Source: Nocardioides iriomotensis (GTDB taxonomy: Bacteria > Actinomycetota > Actinomycetes > Propionibacteriales > Nocardioidaceae). Taken from it: a stretch of 64,000 nucleotides of DNA. Shown piece after piece: positions 7,590 to 19,475 of the stretch; position 1 is the first letter of the stretch; each line of letters begins with the position of its first letter. The notes beneath the pieces were generated by a model. The model saw only the letters and a list, made by a program, of their open reading frames with translations, made no database searches and was not told where the DNA came from. The translations under genes were made by a program, and so were the position numbers. The DNA lies in contig NZ_SDPU01000020.1 of NCBI RefSeq assembly GCF_004168035.1, positions 186,001 through 250,000 on the forward strand, in the 5' to 3' direction.

Positions 7590-9104
7590 ATGCCACCCGT
7601 CACTTCCCCCGGGTCGGACCAGCTGCTCCGCGACCGCCACGCCCCCCACCACCCCACGACCGCCCGCCCGCACCCGCGCTTCGGCGACCGGGAGGCCGCG
7701 CGCGTGCGCTTCCGCCGCGCCCTCGCCCTCCTGCTGATGACCCTGGTCCTGCCCGGGTCCGCGCAGCTCGTCGCCGGCAACAAGCGGGTCGGCCGGGTCG
7801 CGCTGCGCGTCGTGCTGACGCTGCTTGCGGTCACCGTGTTCGTCGGGCTGGTCGGCTGGAAGTGGCACGGGGTCGTCTACTTCCTCGCCAGCAACACCGT
7901 CGCCCTCGGCTTCCTCCGCCTCCTGCTCGCCGCCCTCGCCGTCGGCTGGGCGGTGCTGTTCCTCGACGCCTGGCGGCTCGGGCAGCCGCTCGAGCTGTTG
8001 CGCAAGCAGCGGCTCGCCATGGTCGGTCTCAACGGCGTGCTCTGCTTCTCCGTCGCCGGTGGCCTGCTGTTCGCCTCGCACGTCGTCGCGGTCCAGCGCG
8101 GCTTCATCGCCACGATGTTCGGCAGCGGCACGGTCAGCGAGGCGACCCACGGCCGCTACAACGTGCTGCTGCTCGGCGGCGACTCCGGCCAGGACCGCTG
8201 GGGGCTGCGGCCGGACAGCATCTCGGTGGCCAGCATCGACCAGGAGACCGGGAAGGCGATCCTCTTCGGGCTGCCGCGGAACATGACGAACTTCCCGTTC
8301 CCCGAGGGCTCGGTCATGGCCGAGCAGTTCCCCGACGGCTACGACTGCGGACCCGAGTGCGAGCTCAACAGCCTCAGCACCTGGGCGCAGGACAACAAGG
8401 CGCTGTTCCCCGGCGAGGACAACCCCGGCGTCGCCGCCACCATCGAGGGCGTCGAGGGCATCACCGGCCTGAAGATCAACTACTACGCGATGGTGAACCT
8501 CGACGGGTTCCGCAGCCTGGTCCAGGCCGTCGGCGGCCTGGAGCTCAACGTCCGTGACCGCATCCCGATCGGCGGCGTGGGCGGCCCGGTCACCGGCTAC
8601 ATCGAACCCGGGGTCCAGCGGCTCAACGGCTTCCAGACCCTGTGGTTCGCGCGGTCGCGCGAGAGCGCCGACGACTACTCGCGGATGGCCCGCCAGAAGT
8701 GCGTGATGAACGCGATGCTCCAGCAGCTCTCGCCGCAGACGGTCATCACGAAGTTCGAGGACATCGCCTCGGCCAGCGAGCAGCTGATCACCACCGACCT
8801 GCCCGCCTCCGAGCTCGGCACGTTCGCGGAGCTCGCGATGAAGACCCGCGGCCAGCCGGTCTCCTCGGTGTCGTTCGTGCCACCGGCCATCAACACCGGC
8901 GCCCCGGACATCGAGAAGATCCACGCGATGGTCCAGCGCGCGATCGACAAGGCCGAGGGCAAGGCCACCACCACGAAGGCGGCGGCCGCCAAGAAGCAGA
9001 AGGGCTTCTCCCGGGCCGGCTCGTCCACCGTCGGCGGCTCGATCGGCAGCTACTCCGAGGGCTACGCCGCCAACAAGTCGAACGACCTGTCCTCGGCGTG
9101 CTGA
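7590..9104 (+). CDS. LCP family protein with four N-terminal membrane segments
   Basis: 504 aa. ATG 7590 is chosen for its AAGGG site; an in-frame ATG at 7545 lacks one. Four hydrophobic segments lie near residues 43-62, 68-90, 97-125 and 143-168, more than the single anchor of most LCP proteins. The extracellular LCP domain follows (about 187-400) with NVLLLGGDSGQDRWGLRPDS, GLPRNMTNFPFPEG and LQAVGGLELNV-type segments. The C-terminal 50 residues are Lys/Ala/Ser rich. It directly precedes the galactofuran operon and is the closest candidate for attaching that polymer to peptidoglycan. A triple-palindrome element starts 4 bp after its stop. Confidence 0.9.
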   Translation: MPPVTSPGSDQLLRDRHAPHHPTTARPHPRFGDREAARVRFRRALALLLMTLVLPGSAQLVAGNKRVGRVALRVVLTLLAVTVFVGLVGWKWHGVVYFLASNTVALGFLRLLLAALAVGWAVLFLDAWRLGQPLELLRKQRLAMVGLNGVLCFSVAGGLLFASHVVAVQRGFIATMFGSGTVSEATHGRYNVLLLGGDSGQDRWGLRPDSISVASIDQETGKAILFGLPRNMTNFPFPEGSVMAEQFPDGYDCGPECELNSLSTWAQDNKALFPGEDNPGVAATIEGVEGITGLKINYYAMVNLDGFRSLVQAVGGLELNVRDRIPIGGVGGPVTGYIEPGVQRLNGFQTLWFARSRESADDYSRMARQKCVMNAMLQQLSPQTVITKFEDIASASEQLITTDLPASELGTFAELAMKTRGQPVSSVSFVPPAINTGAPDIEKIHAMVQRAIDKAEGKATTTKAAAAKKQKGFSRAGSSTVGGSIGSYSEGYAANKSNDLSSAC

Positions 9105-9107
9105 CCC

Positions 9108-9169
9108 CTACCGATATCGGTAGCCCGACCGTGACCCACCGGTCACTCCCGGACTACCGACATCGGTAG
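9108..9169. repeat. triple-palindrome composite element, copy A
   Basis: Three palindromes in a row: CTACCGATATCGGTAG (9108-9123), GTGACC-CACC-GGTCAC (9131-9146) and CTACCGACATCGGTAG (9154-9169, one central mismatch). Their centres are at 9115.5, 9138.5 and 9161.5, exactly 23 bp apart. The same geometry and sequence recur at 62903-62963. The right arm overlaps the TAGGGT -10 box of the next gene. It may be an operator array or a repeated extragenic palindrome; I do not recognise a known factor site. Confidence 0.85.
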
Positions 9170-9172
9170 GGT
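9167..9172 (+). promoter_or_regulatory. -10 element TAGGGT overlapping the palindrome arm
   Basis: It ends 6 nt before the GTG start at 9179. Its first three bases are the last three of the third palindrome of copy A, so a protein bound there would cover the promoter of the galactofuran operon. Confidence 0.55.
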
Positions 9173-9178
9173 CGCCGG

Positions 9179-11005
9179 GTGGACACCCGGGTCGTCGCTG
9201 TCGTCGTGACGTGGAACCGGCGGGACCTCCTCGAGGAGTCGCTGGCCGCGCTCGACGCCCAGTCGCACCCCCCGGCGCGGATCGTGGTGGTCGACAACGC
9301 GAGCACCGACGGTACGACCGACTGGCTCGCCGTCGAGGCCAAGGCACACGAGCGCTGGGACGTCGTGACGCTGCGCAGCAACACCGGCGGCGCCGGTGGT
9401 TTCGCGGTCGGCCTGGAGCAGGCGCTCACGCACGAGCCCGACCTGGTCTGGATGCTCGACGACGACACCATCCCCACCCGCACCGCCGCCGCCGAGCTCG
9501 TCGCCGCGTGGACGTCGTACTCAGCGGTCCGGCGGCCGGCCGTCCTCGCCAGCCGGGTGGTCTGGACCGACGGGCGCGACCACCCGATGAACACGCCGCG
9601 CGCCAAGCCCGGCGCCACCCGCGCCGAGCGCCACGCCGCCGCGGCCATCGGCTGCGTGCCGATCCGCTCGGCGTCGTTCGTCTCGATCATGTGCGACGCG
9701 CAGGTCGTGCGCGACCGCGGGCTGCCGGTCGCCGACTACTTCCTCTGGAACGACGACTTCGAGTACTCCACGCGCCTGATCCGCGGCAACGTCGGCCTCT
9801 CCGTCCCCGCCAGCGTCGTCGAGCACAAGACGAAGGTGTTCGGCTCGACCGACGCCGACCCGGGGGAGCGGTTCTTCTACGAGGTCCGCAACAAGGCCTG
9901 GATGTTCACCCGCAGCCGCTCGCTGTCACTCGCCGAGAAGGCCGTGTACGGCGCCGCCACCCTGCGCCGCTGGGCCCGCACGTTCGCGGCCTCGTCGGAC
10001 CGGGCCGTGCTGCGCCGCGGGCTGCTGCGCGGCCTCCGCACCGGCCTGCTCACCGCGCCGAGGCCCAACGACGCCGTGCTCGCACCGGCGGGCTGGTCCC
10101 GCGAGACCCGCGCCGACGCGCCGCGGGTGCTGCCGCCCGGACAGCCGTTCTCGCTGCTGGTCTCGACCTACTGGAACGACGACCCGGGCTACCTGCGTGA
10201 GGCGTTCCACAGCAGCGTGCAGCAGCAGTTCCGGCGTCCCGGGGAGGTCGTGCTCGTGCAGGACGGCCCGGTGCCGCCCGAGCTGGCCGCCGAGATCGCG
10301 CACCTGGCCGAGACCAGCCCGGTCCCGGTGCGGCACGTGGTGATCGACGCCAACCTCGGCCTCGGACCCGCGCTCGACCGCGGCCTCCAGGCCTGCCGGC
10401 ACGAGATCGTCGCGCGCATGGACGCCGACGACGTCAGCGTGCCCGACCGGTTCGTCAAGCAGCTCCCGGTGATCGAGGCCGGGGCCGACATCGTCGGCTC
10501 GGGACTCACCGAGTTCGGCGAGCACGTCGGCGACGTCGTCGGCCGCCGTACGCCGCCCACCGACCCCGACGAGATCCGCCGCGTGATCAGGTTCCGCGAC
10601 CCGTTCAACCACCCGACGGTGGTCTACCGCAAGTCGGCGGTGCAGGCGGCCGGCGGCTACACCGACATGGCGCTGATGGAGGACTATCTCCTCTTCACGC
10701 GTATGGTCGACGGCGGCGCGCGCCCGGCGAACCTCGCCGAGCCCCTCGTGAACTACCGCGTGGGGGCCGGCGCCTACGCGCGCCGGGGCGGCACCGGGCT
10801 GCTGAGGTCCGAGCTCGCCCTGCAGCGGCGGTTCCGCGACCTGGGCATCACCACGCGTCGGCAGTACGCGCGGAACGTCCTGGTCCGGGGCGGCTACCGC
10901 CTGGTGCCGGAGGCCGTGCGGAAGACGGCGTACCGCGCCCTGATCGCCAACCGTGGTGGGGATCACGCGGAGGGTGAGGCGGCCCACGGGAACAAGGAAC
11001 AGTGA
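9179..11005 (+). CDS. two-domain glycosyltransferase family 2 protein (GlfT1-like plus second GT2)
   Basis: 608 aa, GTG start 9179, leaderless. Residues 1-300 form a GT2 domain like the galactan-initiating transferase GlfT1: VVVTWNRRDLLEESL, VVVDNASTDGT, NTGGAGGFAVGLEQAL and the metal-binding LVWMLDDDTIP. Residues about 325-560 form a second GT2 domain with LLVSTYWNDDPGYL, VLVQDGPVPPEL and RMDADDVSVPDRF (near residue 413). The fusion may perform two successive sugar additions on the lipid carrier. It opens the run glf - glfT2 - wzm - wzt, which supports a role in starting a galactofuranan on decaprenyl or undecaprenyl phosphate; the acceptor is unknown. Confidence 0.85.
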   Translation: MDTRVVAVVVTWNRRDLLEESLAALDAQSHPPARIVVVDNASTDGTTDWLAVEAKAHERWDVVTLRSNTGGAGGFAVGLEQALTHEPDLVWMLDDDTIPTRTAAAELVAAWTSYSAVRRPAVLASRVVWTDGRDHPMNTPRAKPGATRAERHAAAAIGCVPIRSASFVSIMCDAQVVRDRGLPVADYFLWNDDFEYSTRLIRGNVGLSVPASVVEHKTKVFGSTDADPGERFFYEVRNKAWMFTRSRSLSLAEKAVYGAATLRRWARTFAASSDRAVLRRGLLRGLRTGLLTAPRPNDAVLAPAGWSRETRADAPRVLPPGQPFSLLVSTYWNDDPGYLREAFHSSVQQQFRRPGEVVLVQDGPVPPELAAEIAHLAETSPVPVRHVVIDANLGLGPALDRGLQACRHEIVARMDADDVSVPDRFVKQLPVIEAGADIVGSGLTEFGEHVGDVVGRRTPPTDPDEIRRVIRFRDPFNHPTVVYRKSAVQAAGGYTDMALMEDYLLFTRMVDGGARPANLAEPLVNYRVGAGAYARRGGTGLLRSELALQRRFRDLGITTRRQYARNVLVRGGYRLVPEAVRKTAYRALIANRGGDHAEGEAAHGNKEQ

Positions 11006-14279
<3,274 letters not shown>

Positions 14280-14280
<1 letters not shown>

Positions 14281-15188
14281 TGACGACCACCGTCGACCGC
14301 GAACACGCCGAGGTGCCCGAGGACGACCTCGCGGGGATGCGCGCGCCCGCGCCGCAGGGCGGCCTGGTGGACGTCTTCCGCCACCGCTACATCCTCAAGC
14401 TGCTGGTGCGCCGCGAGATCAGCGCGCGCTACCAGGGCTCGGTGCTGGGCCTGCTGTGGTCGTACGTCCAGCCGCTCACGCGGTTCGTCATGTACTACTT
14501 CGTCATCGGCATGGTCATCGGCCTCGACCGTGGCGTGGAGTACTTCGGCATCCACATGTTCGCCGGCATGGTGTTCGTCCACTACTTCACCGAGACGTTC
14601 ACCGCCGGCACGCGGTCGATCATGCGGAACTCGTCGATCGTGAAGAAGATGGCGATGCCGCGGGAGATGTTCCCGGTCGCCTCGATGCTCGTGTCGGCGT
14701 ACCACATCATCCCGCAGCTGGTGATCCTCATCACCGTCTGCATGATCGTCGGCTGGGCGCCCGACATGGCGGGGATGTTCGCCGGGCTGCTCGGGTTCGC
14801 GATCGTCGCCGTGCTCGGCACGTCGCTGGCGCTGCTGTTCAGCGCCGCCAACGTGTTCGCCCGCGACTTCTCCAACATCGTGCAGACGCTGACGAACTTC
14901 GTGCACCTGGCGGTGCCGATGATCTACCCCTACACGCTGGTCGCGTCGCGGTTCGGCGCCGACCACGTCAACCTGTACCTCGCCAACCCGCTCGCCGAGG
15001 CGGTGCTGCTCATCCAGCGCTGCTTCTGGGTGGGCGTCACCAGCGATCCCGAGCAGACCGCCCTCACCCAAATGCCCGACAACCTGTTCACGCGCGGGCT
15101 GATCCAGCTCGCGTGCTGCCTGGTGTTCCTCTTGATCGCCCAGCTGGTCTTCACCCGGCTGGAGCGGAAGTTCCCGGAGCGTCTCTAG
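14280..15188 (+). CDS. wzm: polysaccharide ABC exporter permease (Wzm/RfbD type)
   Basis: 302 aa from ATG 14280, overlapping the previous stop as ATGA. After an N-terminal cytoplasmic part comes the ABC-2 membrane domain with six hydrophobic spans; RREISARYQGSVLGLLWSYV is the typical entrance motif of this family. Paired with the ATPase 3 bp downstream, it should carry lipid-linked galactofuranan across the membrane, like mycobacterial Rv3783. Confidence 0.92.
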
Positions 15189-15191
15189 AGC

Positions 15192-15974
15192 ATGACCAAG
15201 TCCATCGTCGTCGACCACGTGTCGAAGCGCTTCACGATGCGCTACCACCGCACCATCAAGCAGATGTCGATCGCGCGGCTGCGCGGCCAGGAGATCAGCG
15301 ACAGCTTCCTCGCCGTCGACGACGTCTCCTTCACCGTCGACCAGGGCGAGTCCATCGGGCTGATGGGTCTCAACGGGTCCGGCAAGTCGACCCTGCTCAA
15401 GGTCATCAACGGGGTGATGGCGCCCGACGCCGGCCAGGTGCTCACCCGGGGCCGCATCGCGGGCCTGATCGCGACCGGTGCCGGCTTCCACCCGCAGCTC
15501 ACCGGCCGCGACAATGTCTACCTGAACGCGGCGATCCTCGGGATGACCGAGAAGGAGACCAAGGCCCGCTTCGACGACATCGTGGAGTTCGCCGACATCG
15601 GCAGGTTCCTCGACACCCCCGTCGGCCACTACTCCTCCGGCATGTTCGCGCGGCTCGGCTTCGCGGTCGCCGTGCACACCGACTCCGACATCTTCCTCGT
15701 CGACGAGGTGCTGGCCGTCGGTGACAAGCCCTTCAAGAAGAAGTGCATGGAGAAGATGAAGGAGATCAAGGCGAGCGGCCGCACGCTCTTCTACGTCTCC
15801 CACGCCGCCGGCTCGGTCCGGAAGATGTGCGACCGCGTCATCGTGCTCGAGAAGGGCCGCAAGGCCTTCGACGGCCCGGCCGACGAGGGCATCAAGTTCC
15901 TGCACTACGACGACACCGAGGACGACGTCAGCTCCGAGGAGGAGCAGGACGAGGAGCTCGGCTCCGACGTGTAG
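15192..15974 (+). CDS. wzt: polysaccharide ABC exporter ATP-binding protein (Wzt/RfbE type)
   Basis: 260 aa from ATG 15192. Walker A is GLNGSGKST near residue 58, the signature is HYSSGM near 147 and Walker B is DIFLVDEVLAVGD. The N-terminal LAVDDVSFTVDQGESIGLMG is typical of Wzt. It ends in an acidic tail (DDTEDDVSSEEEQDEE) and has no C-terminal carbohydrate-binding domain, as in the mycobacterial exporter. It powers export together with the permease. Confidence 0.93.
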   Translation: MTKSIVVDHVSKRFTMRYHRTIKQMSIARLRGQEISDSFLAVDDVSFTVDQGESIGLMGLNGSGKSTLLKVINGVMAPDAGQVLTRGRIAGLIATGAGFHPQLTGRDNVYLNAAILGMTEKETKARFDDIVEFADIGRFLDTPVGHYSSGMFARLGFAVAVHTDSDIFLVDEVLAVGDKPFKKKCMEKMKEIKASGRTLFYVSHAAGSVRKMCDRVIVLEKGRKAFDGPADEGIKFLHYDDTEDDVSSEEEQDEELGSDV

Positions 15975-16023
15975 CGCGCGTCTGCGCCCTGCTCCTCTCG
16001 CTCGGCTGACGCCGTCTCCGGTC

Positions 16024-16096
16024 CCTCGGCCCGACCTACCATCCGGGCCTCGCTTCGCTCGGCCCTCCCGCCAGACCCGCCACGGTCGGGCCGAGG
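16024..16096. terminator. nested inverted repeat after the galactofuran operon
   Basis: A perfect 13-bp inverted repeat: CCTCGGCCCGACC at 16024-16036 and GGTCGGGCCGAGG at 16084-16096. The 47-nt loop contains a further GGGCC...GGCCC hairpin. It lies 50 bp after the wzt stop and has no T-run, as is common for actinobacterial terminators. Confidence 0.55.
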
Positions 16097-16237
16097 CCCC
16101 TGCGACGCCGGCCGAGTGCGGTCGCTGGGCGCGTCGTCGGGGGAGGGGCGCGAGGCGTCAGGTCCTCCTGCTCGTGGGCGGCGTGTCGTTGCACGAGTGA
16201 CCCCTCGGCATACGGGGCGGTCGAGCCCGCCGGGATT

Positions 16238-16286
16238 GGGTCACGAACGACACGTGACTGGCCGTGCCGCCTGTCGTTCGTGACCC
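16238..16286. repeat. 15-bp perfect inverted repeat in the wzt-amidase gap
   Basis: GGGTCACGAACGACA (16238-16252) and its exact complement TGTCGTTCGTGACCC (16272-16286) flank a 19-nt loop. A related copy, TGTCGTT-GCACGA-GTGACCC, lies at about 16185-16204, i.e. the same arm split by 6 bp. Function unknown: hairpin, terminator or mobile-element remnant. The remainder of 15975-16585 shows no convincing gene; from about 16410 it becomes more AT-rich and probably holds the amidase promoter. Confidence 0.6.
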
Positions 16287-16585
16287 GTTTCTGGCACGCC
16301 GGAAGGTGGGTGGGTGCGGGTGCGTCGAGGCACGACTGACCCCACAGCGCCCCGGCCGCGACGGGGCCGTCGCGCGGCGTGGCGCCGACGAATCACAAAC
16401 GGTGCGCGGCATGGTTCAGGTCGCGGCTCGGCGGGCCGATTTTCCTTGCAGGACAAGGGAAACGACGTTCCCGACATGTCCCGACGAATTACAAGTTTGT
16501 AGTTCAACGGAACCTATTGCGAGGCTCAAGTAACGGGTGTGAAAGTTGAGACTCGTGTGAATCAAGCCCCGCCGGAGAGCCCCTG

Positions 16586-19459
16586 ATGAGTCTGAACCGA
16601 CGCCGCTTCGTGCTGGTGTGCCAGCACGTCCTGGCATGCGCCGTGGTGGGCGCCGTGGCGGCGTCGTCCGCGGGCATCGTCACCCTCGACATCGTGGAGC
16701 CGACCCTGCCGGGGGCCGCGGGGAGCGCCCCGGGGGTCGCCGGTCCCGCTGTCCCGGGTACGTCGGCCGTCCCGGCCCCGGCCGCGCTGGTGGCCTCGGA
16801 GCCGGTGGAGCCGGACGTCCGCGAGGTGAAGCTCACCGAGACGAAGGCCCAGGCCGGCTCGGCCCGCAAGCAGGGGATCGAGGACGGCCTGAACCGCTGG
16901 ACGGCCACGGCGTCGCAGACCGTCGCCGCCCAGCCCACCAGTGATGCCAGCGCCACCAGCGGCGTCGAGCAGGTCACCGGCTTCGGCTCGATCGGCGTGA
17001 CGTGGGACGGTCACGACGAGATCGACCACGACGCGATCGAGATCGAGGTGCGCACCCTCCAGGACGGCGCCTGGTCGCGCTGGCAGGAGATGCACTACGA
17101 CGACAACCACGGCCCCGACCCGGCCAGCCCCGAGACCTTCCGCGCCGGCACCGACGCGGTCGTCGTCGGCGACGTGGACGACGTGCAGGTCCGCGCCACC
17201 ACCGACGGCGTCGACCTGCCCTCCGACATGCGGCTCGCGATCATCGACCCGGGGGAGACCACGGCCGTCGAGCGCGCGAAGCCGGCGATCGACACCGCCC
17301 GCCTCGAGAGCGCGGCGACGCTGAGCAGCGCGTCCACCGGCACCCTGCCGGCCACGCCCACCGACCCGGCCGCGACATCGACGCCCACGCCGGCTCCGAC
17401 CCCGGCGCCCACGCCGGCTCCGACCGACCCGGCGATCGCTCCCACCGCCGCGCTGACCGCTCCGCAGCCGGAGATCTTCTCCCGCGCGCAGTGGGGCGCC
17501 GACGAGCGGATGCGCGACAAGAGCTCGCTGCGCTACGGCAAGATCACCGCCGGCTTCGTGCATCACACCGTCAACGCCAACGACTACTCCGCCGAGCAGG
17601 TGCCCGCGATCATCCGCGGCATCTACGCGTACCACACGCAGTCGCGGGGCTGGAGCGACATCGGCTACAACTTCCTCGTCGACCGGTTCGGACGCATCTG
17701 GGAGGGCCGGTACGGCGGGGTGGACAAGCCCGTCGTGGGCGCGCACACGCTGAACTACAACGAGTCGTCGTTCGCGATGTCGGCGATCGGCAACTTCGAG
17801 ACGGCGCAGCCGACGTCCGCGATGATCGACGCCTACGGCCGGCTCTTCGCCTGGAAGCTCGCGATCTCCGGCGTCAACGCCACCTCGACCCACCAGGTCG
17901 TCAACGGCAAGGCCTTCCAGGCGATCAACGGCCACCGCGACGCCGGCTCGACGGCCTGCCCCGGCAAGTACCTCTACGCCAAGCTGCCCGAGATCCGCAC
18001 CCTCGCGGGGACGTACCAGACCGCGGGGAGCACCCCGCAGCCCCCGCCGCCGGCGGTCAAGCCGACCCCGCTGGACACCGACATCTCCGGCAGCTCCTGG
18101 CCCGACTTCGTGGTCCGTGACGCGGCCTCGCAGCAGGCGTTCGTCGTGCGCACCGGCGGCCAGGTCGGCTTCAAGGGCGGCAACCGCGCGGCGACCGGCT
18201 TCGGCGACGTGGACAAGCTGATCGGCACGCAGGACCTCGACGGCGACGGTCTCGCCGACGTGCTCGCCCGCAACAAGAAGACCGGCTGGACGCGGTTCTA
18301 CAAGGGCGACGGCGCGGGCAAGGTGACCCCGGGCGCGACCAGCAAGCGCTTCAAGGGCATGGTCCAGCTCGTCGGGGTCGGCGACCTCGACGGGGACGGC
18401 AAGAACGACGTCGTCGGCAAGAAGGCGAAGAAGCAGAAGCTGCTGCTGTTCCGCGGCAAGGGCGACGGGTCCTTCAAGAAGACCAAGGTGCTCGCGAACC
18501 CGTGGACCTACCAGCAGGTGATCGCGGCCGGTGACGCCAACGGCGACGGCAACCGCGACCTCTACGCCCGCGACGCCGACGGCCGGCTGTGGCTGCTCCG
18601 CGGCGACGGCAAGGGCACGCTGAAGAAGAACGCACTGAAGATGAACGGCAGCTGGAACGGGTTCGACGTGGTCGCCGGCTTCGGCGACCTCGACAACGAC
18701 GGCAAGCCCGACCTGCTCGCCCGCGACGCCAAGACCAAGCGCACGTTCGTCTACCCGGCCAAGGGCCGCGCCGGCTTCGGCCAGCGCCTCGGCGGCTGGT
18801 CGCGCTTCGCCGACGTGCGCCAGCTGGTGCCGGTCGGCGAGCTCAACGGCCCCGGTGTCGACCTCGCGGGGATCAACGCCAAGGGCTTCCTCGTCCAGTT
18901 CGCCAACCGCCAGGGACGCCCGCTCGAGGGCGTCGTGGCGACCGGCGCGACGTTCGACGACACCAACCTCGTCCTGACGGTCGGTGACTGGAACCGCGAC
19001 GGGAACGCCGACGTGCTCACCCGCAGCACCTCCAACGGCAACCTCTACCTGCGTGCCGGCAACGGCGCCGACGGGTTCGCCGCACCGGTGCTCGCCGGCG
19101 AGGGCTTCGGCTCCGTCTCCGAGCTGCGCGCCGTCGGCGACGTGACCGGCGACGGCAACCCCGACCTCGCGGGCCAGCCGTCCGGCGGCTCGGCCCGGAT
19201 CTACCCCGGCAACGGCAGCAGCGGCTTCGGCTCCAGCTACCCGGCCAAGGGCCCGAAGAACCTCGCGCGGGTCGTCGCCAGCGACAAGTACGACTGGTTG
19301 CTGCCCCTCGGCGACGTCAACGGCGACAAGCGCAAGGACGTCCTCGTCCGGGCGGCGAAGTCCGGCAAGCTCTGGCTGCTGCCCGGTCTCTCCGGCGGCA
19401 CGTTCGACAAGCGCCAGTACGTCGCGTCGGGCTTCAAGGGCTACGACCTGGCCGGCTGA
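16586..19459 (+). CDS. secreted N-acetylmuramoyl-L-alanine amidase (PGRP domain) with FG-GAP repeats
   Basis: 957 aa from ATG 16586, with a CCGGAGAG site upstream. It has a signal peptide (about 1-35), then a region of unknown fold that recalls the segment before PGRP domains in similar actinobacterial amidases, then a Pro/Thr/Ala linker near 268-290. The PGRP/amidase_2 domain (about 295-475) has FSRAQWGADERM, zinc ligands in GFVHHTVNANDYS (near 325) and INGHRDAGSTACPG (near 448). From about 500 to the end run FG-GAP/VCBS-type repeats such as DLDGDGLADVLARN and DANGDGNRDLYARD, likely a calcium-binding beta-propeller. It cleaves the peptide from muramic acid in the wall. Confidence 0.9.
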   Translation: MSLNRRRFVLVCQHVLACAVVGAVAASSAGIVTLDIVEPTLPGAAGSAPGVAGPAVPGTSAVPAPAALVASEPVEPDVREVKLTETKAQAGSARKQGIEDGLNRWTATASQTVAAQPTSDASATSGVEQVTGFGSIGVTWDGHDEIDHDAIEIEVRTLQDGAWSRWQEMHYDDNHGPDPASPETFRAGTDAVVVGDVDDVQVRATTDGVDLPSDMRLAIIDPGETTAVERAKPAIDTARLESAATLSSASTGTLPATPTDPAATSTPTPAPTPAPTPAPTDPAIAPTAALTAPQPEIFSRAQWGADERMRDKSSLRYGKITAGFVHHTVNANDYSAEQVPAIIRGIYAYHTQSRGWSDIGYNFLVDRFGRIWEGRYGGVDKPVVGAHTLNYNESSFAMSAIGNFETAQPTSAMIDAYGRLFAWKLAISGVNATSTHQVVNGKAFQAINGHRDAGSTACPGKYLYAKLPEIRTLAGTYQTAGSTPQPPPPAVKPTPLDTDISGSSWPDFVVRDAASQQAFVVRTGGQVGFKGGNRAATGFGDVDKLIGTQDLDGDGLADVLARNKKTGWTRFYKGDGAGKVTPGATSKRFKGMVQLVGVGDLDGDGKNDVVGKKAKKQKLLLFRGKGDGSFKKTKVLANPWTYQQVIAAGDANGDGNRDLYARDADGRLWLLRGDGKGTLKKNALKMNGSWNGFDVVAGFGDLDNDGKPDLLARDAKTKRTFVYPAKGRAGFGQRLGGWSRFADVRQLVPVGELNGPGVDLAGINAKGFLVQFANRQGRPLEGVVATGATFDDTNLVLTVGDWNRDGNADVLTRSTSNGNLYLRAGNGADGFAAPVLAGEGFGSVSELRAVGDVTGDGNPDLAGQPSGGSARIYPGNGSSGFGSSYPAKGPKNLARVVASDKYDWLLPLGDVNGDKRKDVLVRAAKSGKLWLLPGLSGGTFDKRQYVASGFKGYDLAG

Positions 19460-19475
19460 CCGGCCGACCGGTCAG
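19456..19475. terminator. bidirectional hairpin containing both convergent stop codons
   Basis: CTGACCGG (19456-19463) and CCGGTCAG (19468-19475) form a perfect 8-bp stem with a CCGA loop. The amidase TGA (19457-19459) and the facing gene's stop (19474-19472) lie in symmetrical stem positions. Confidence 0.6.

Noticed and set aside
16264-16533. Small frames in the wzt-amidase gap
   Set aside because: They cross the inverted repeat and the AT-rich promoter region, lack ribosome sites and have no conserved features.
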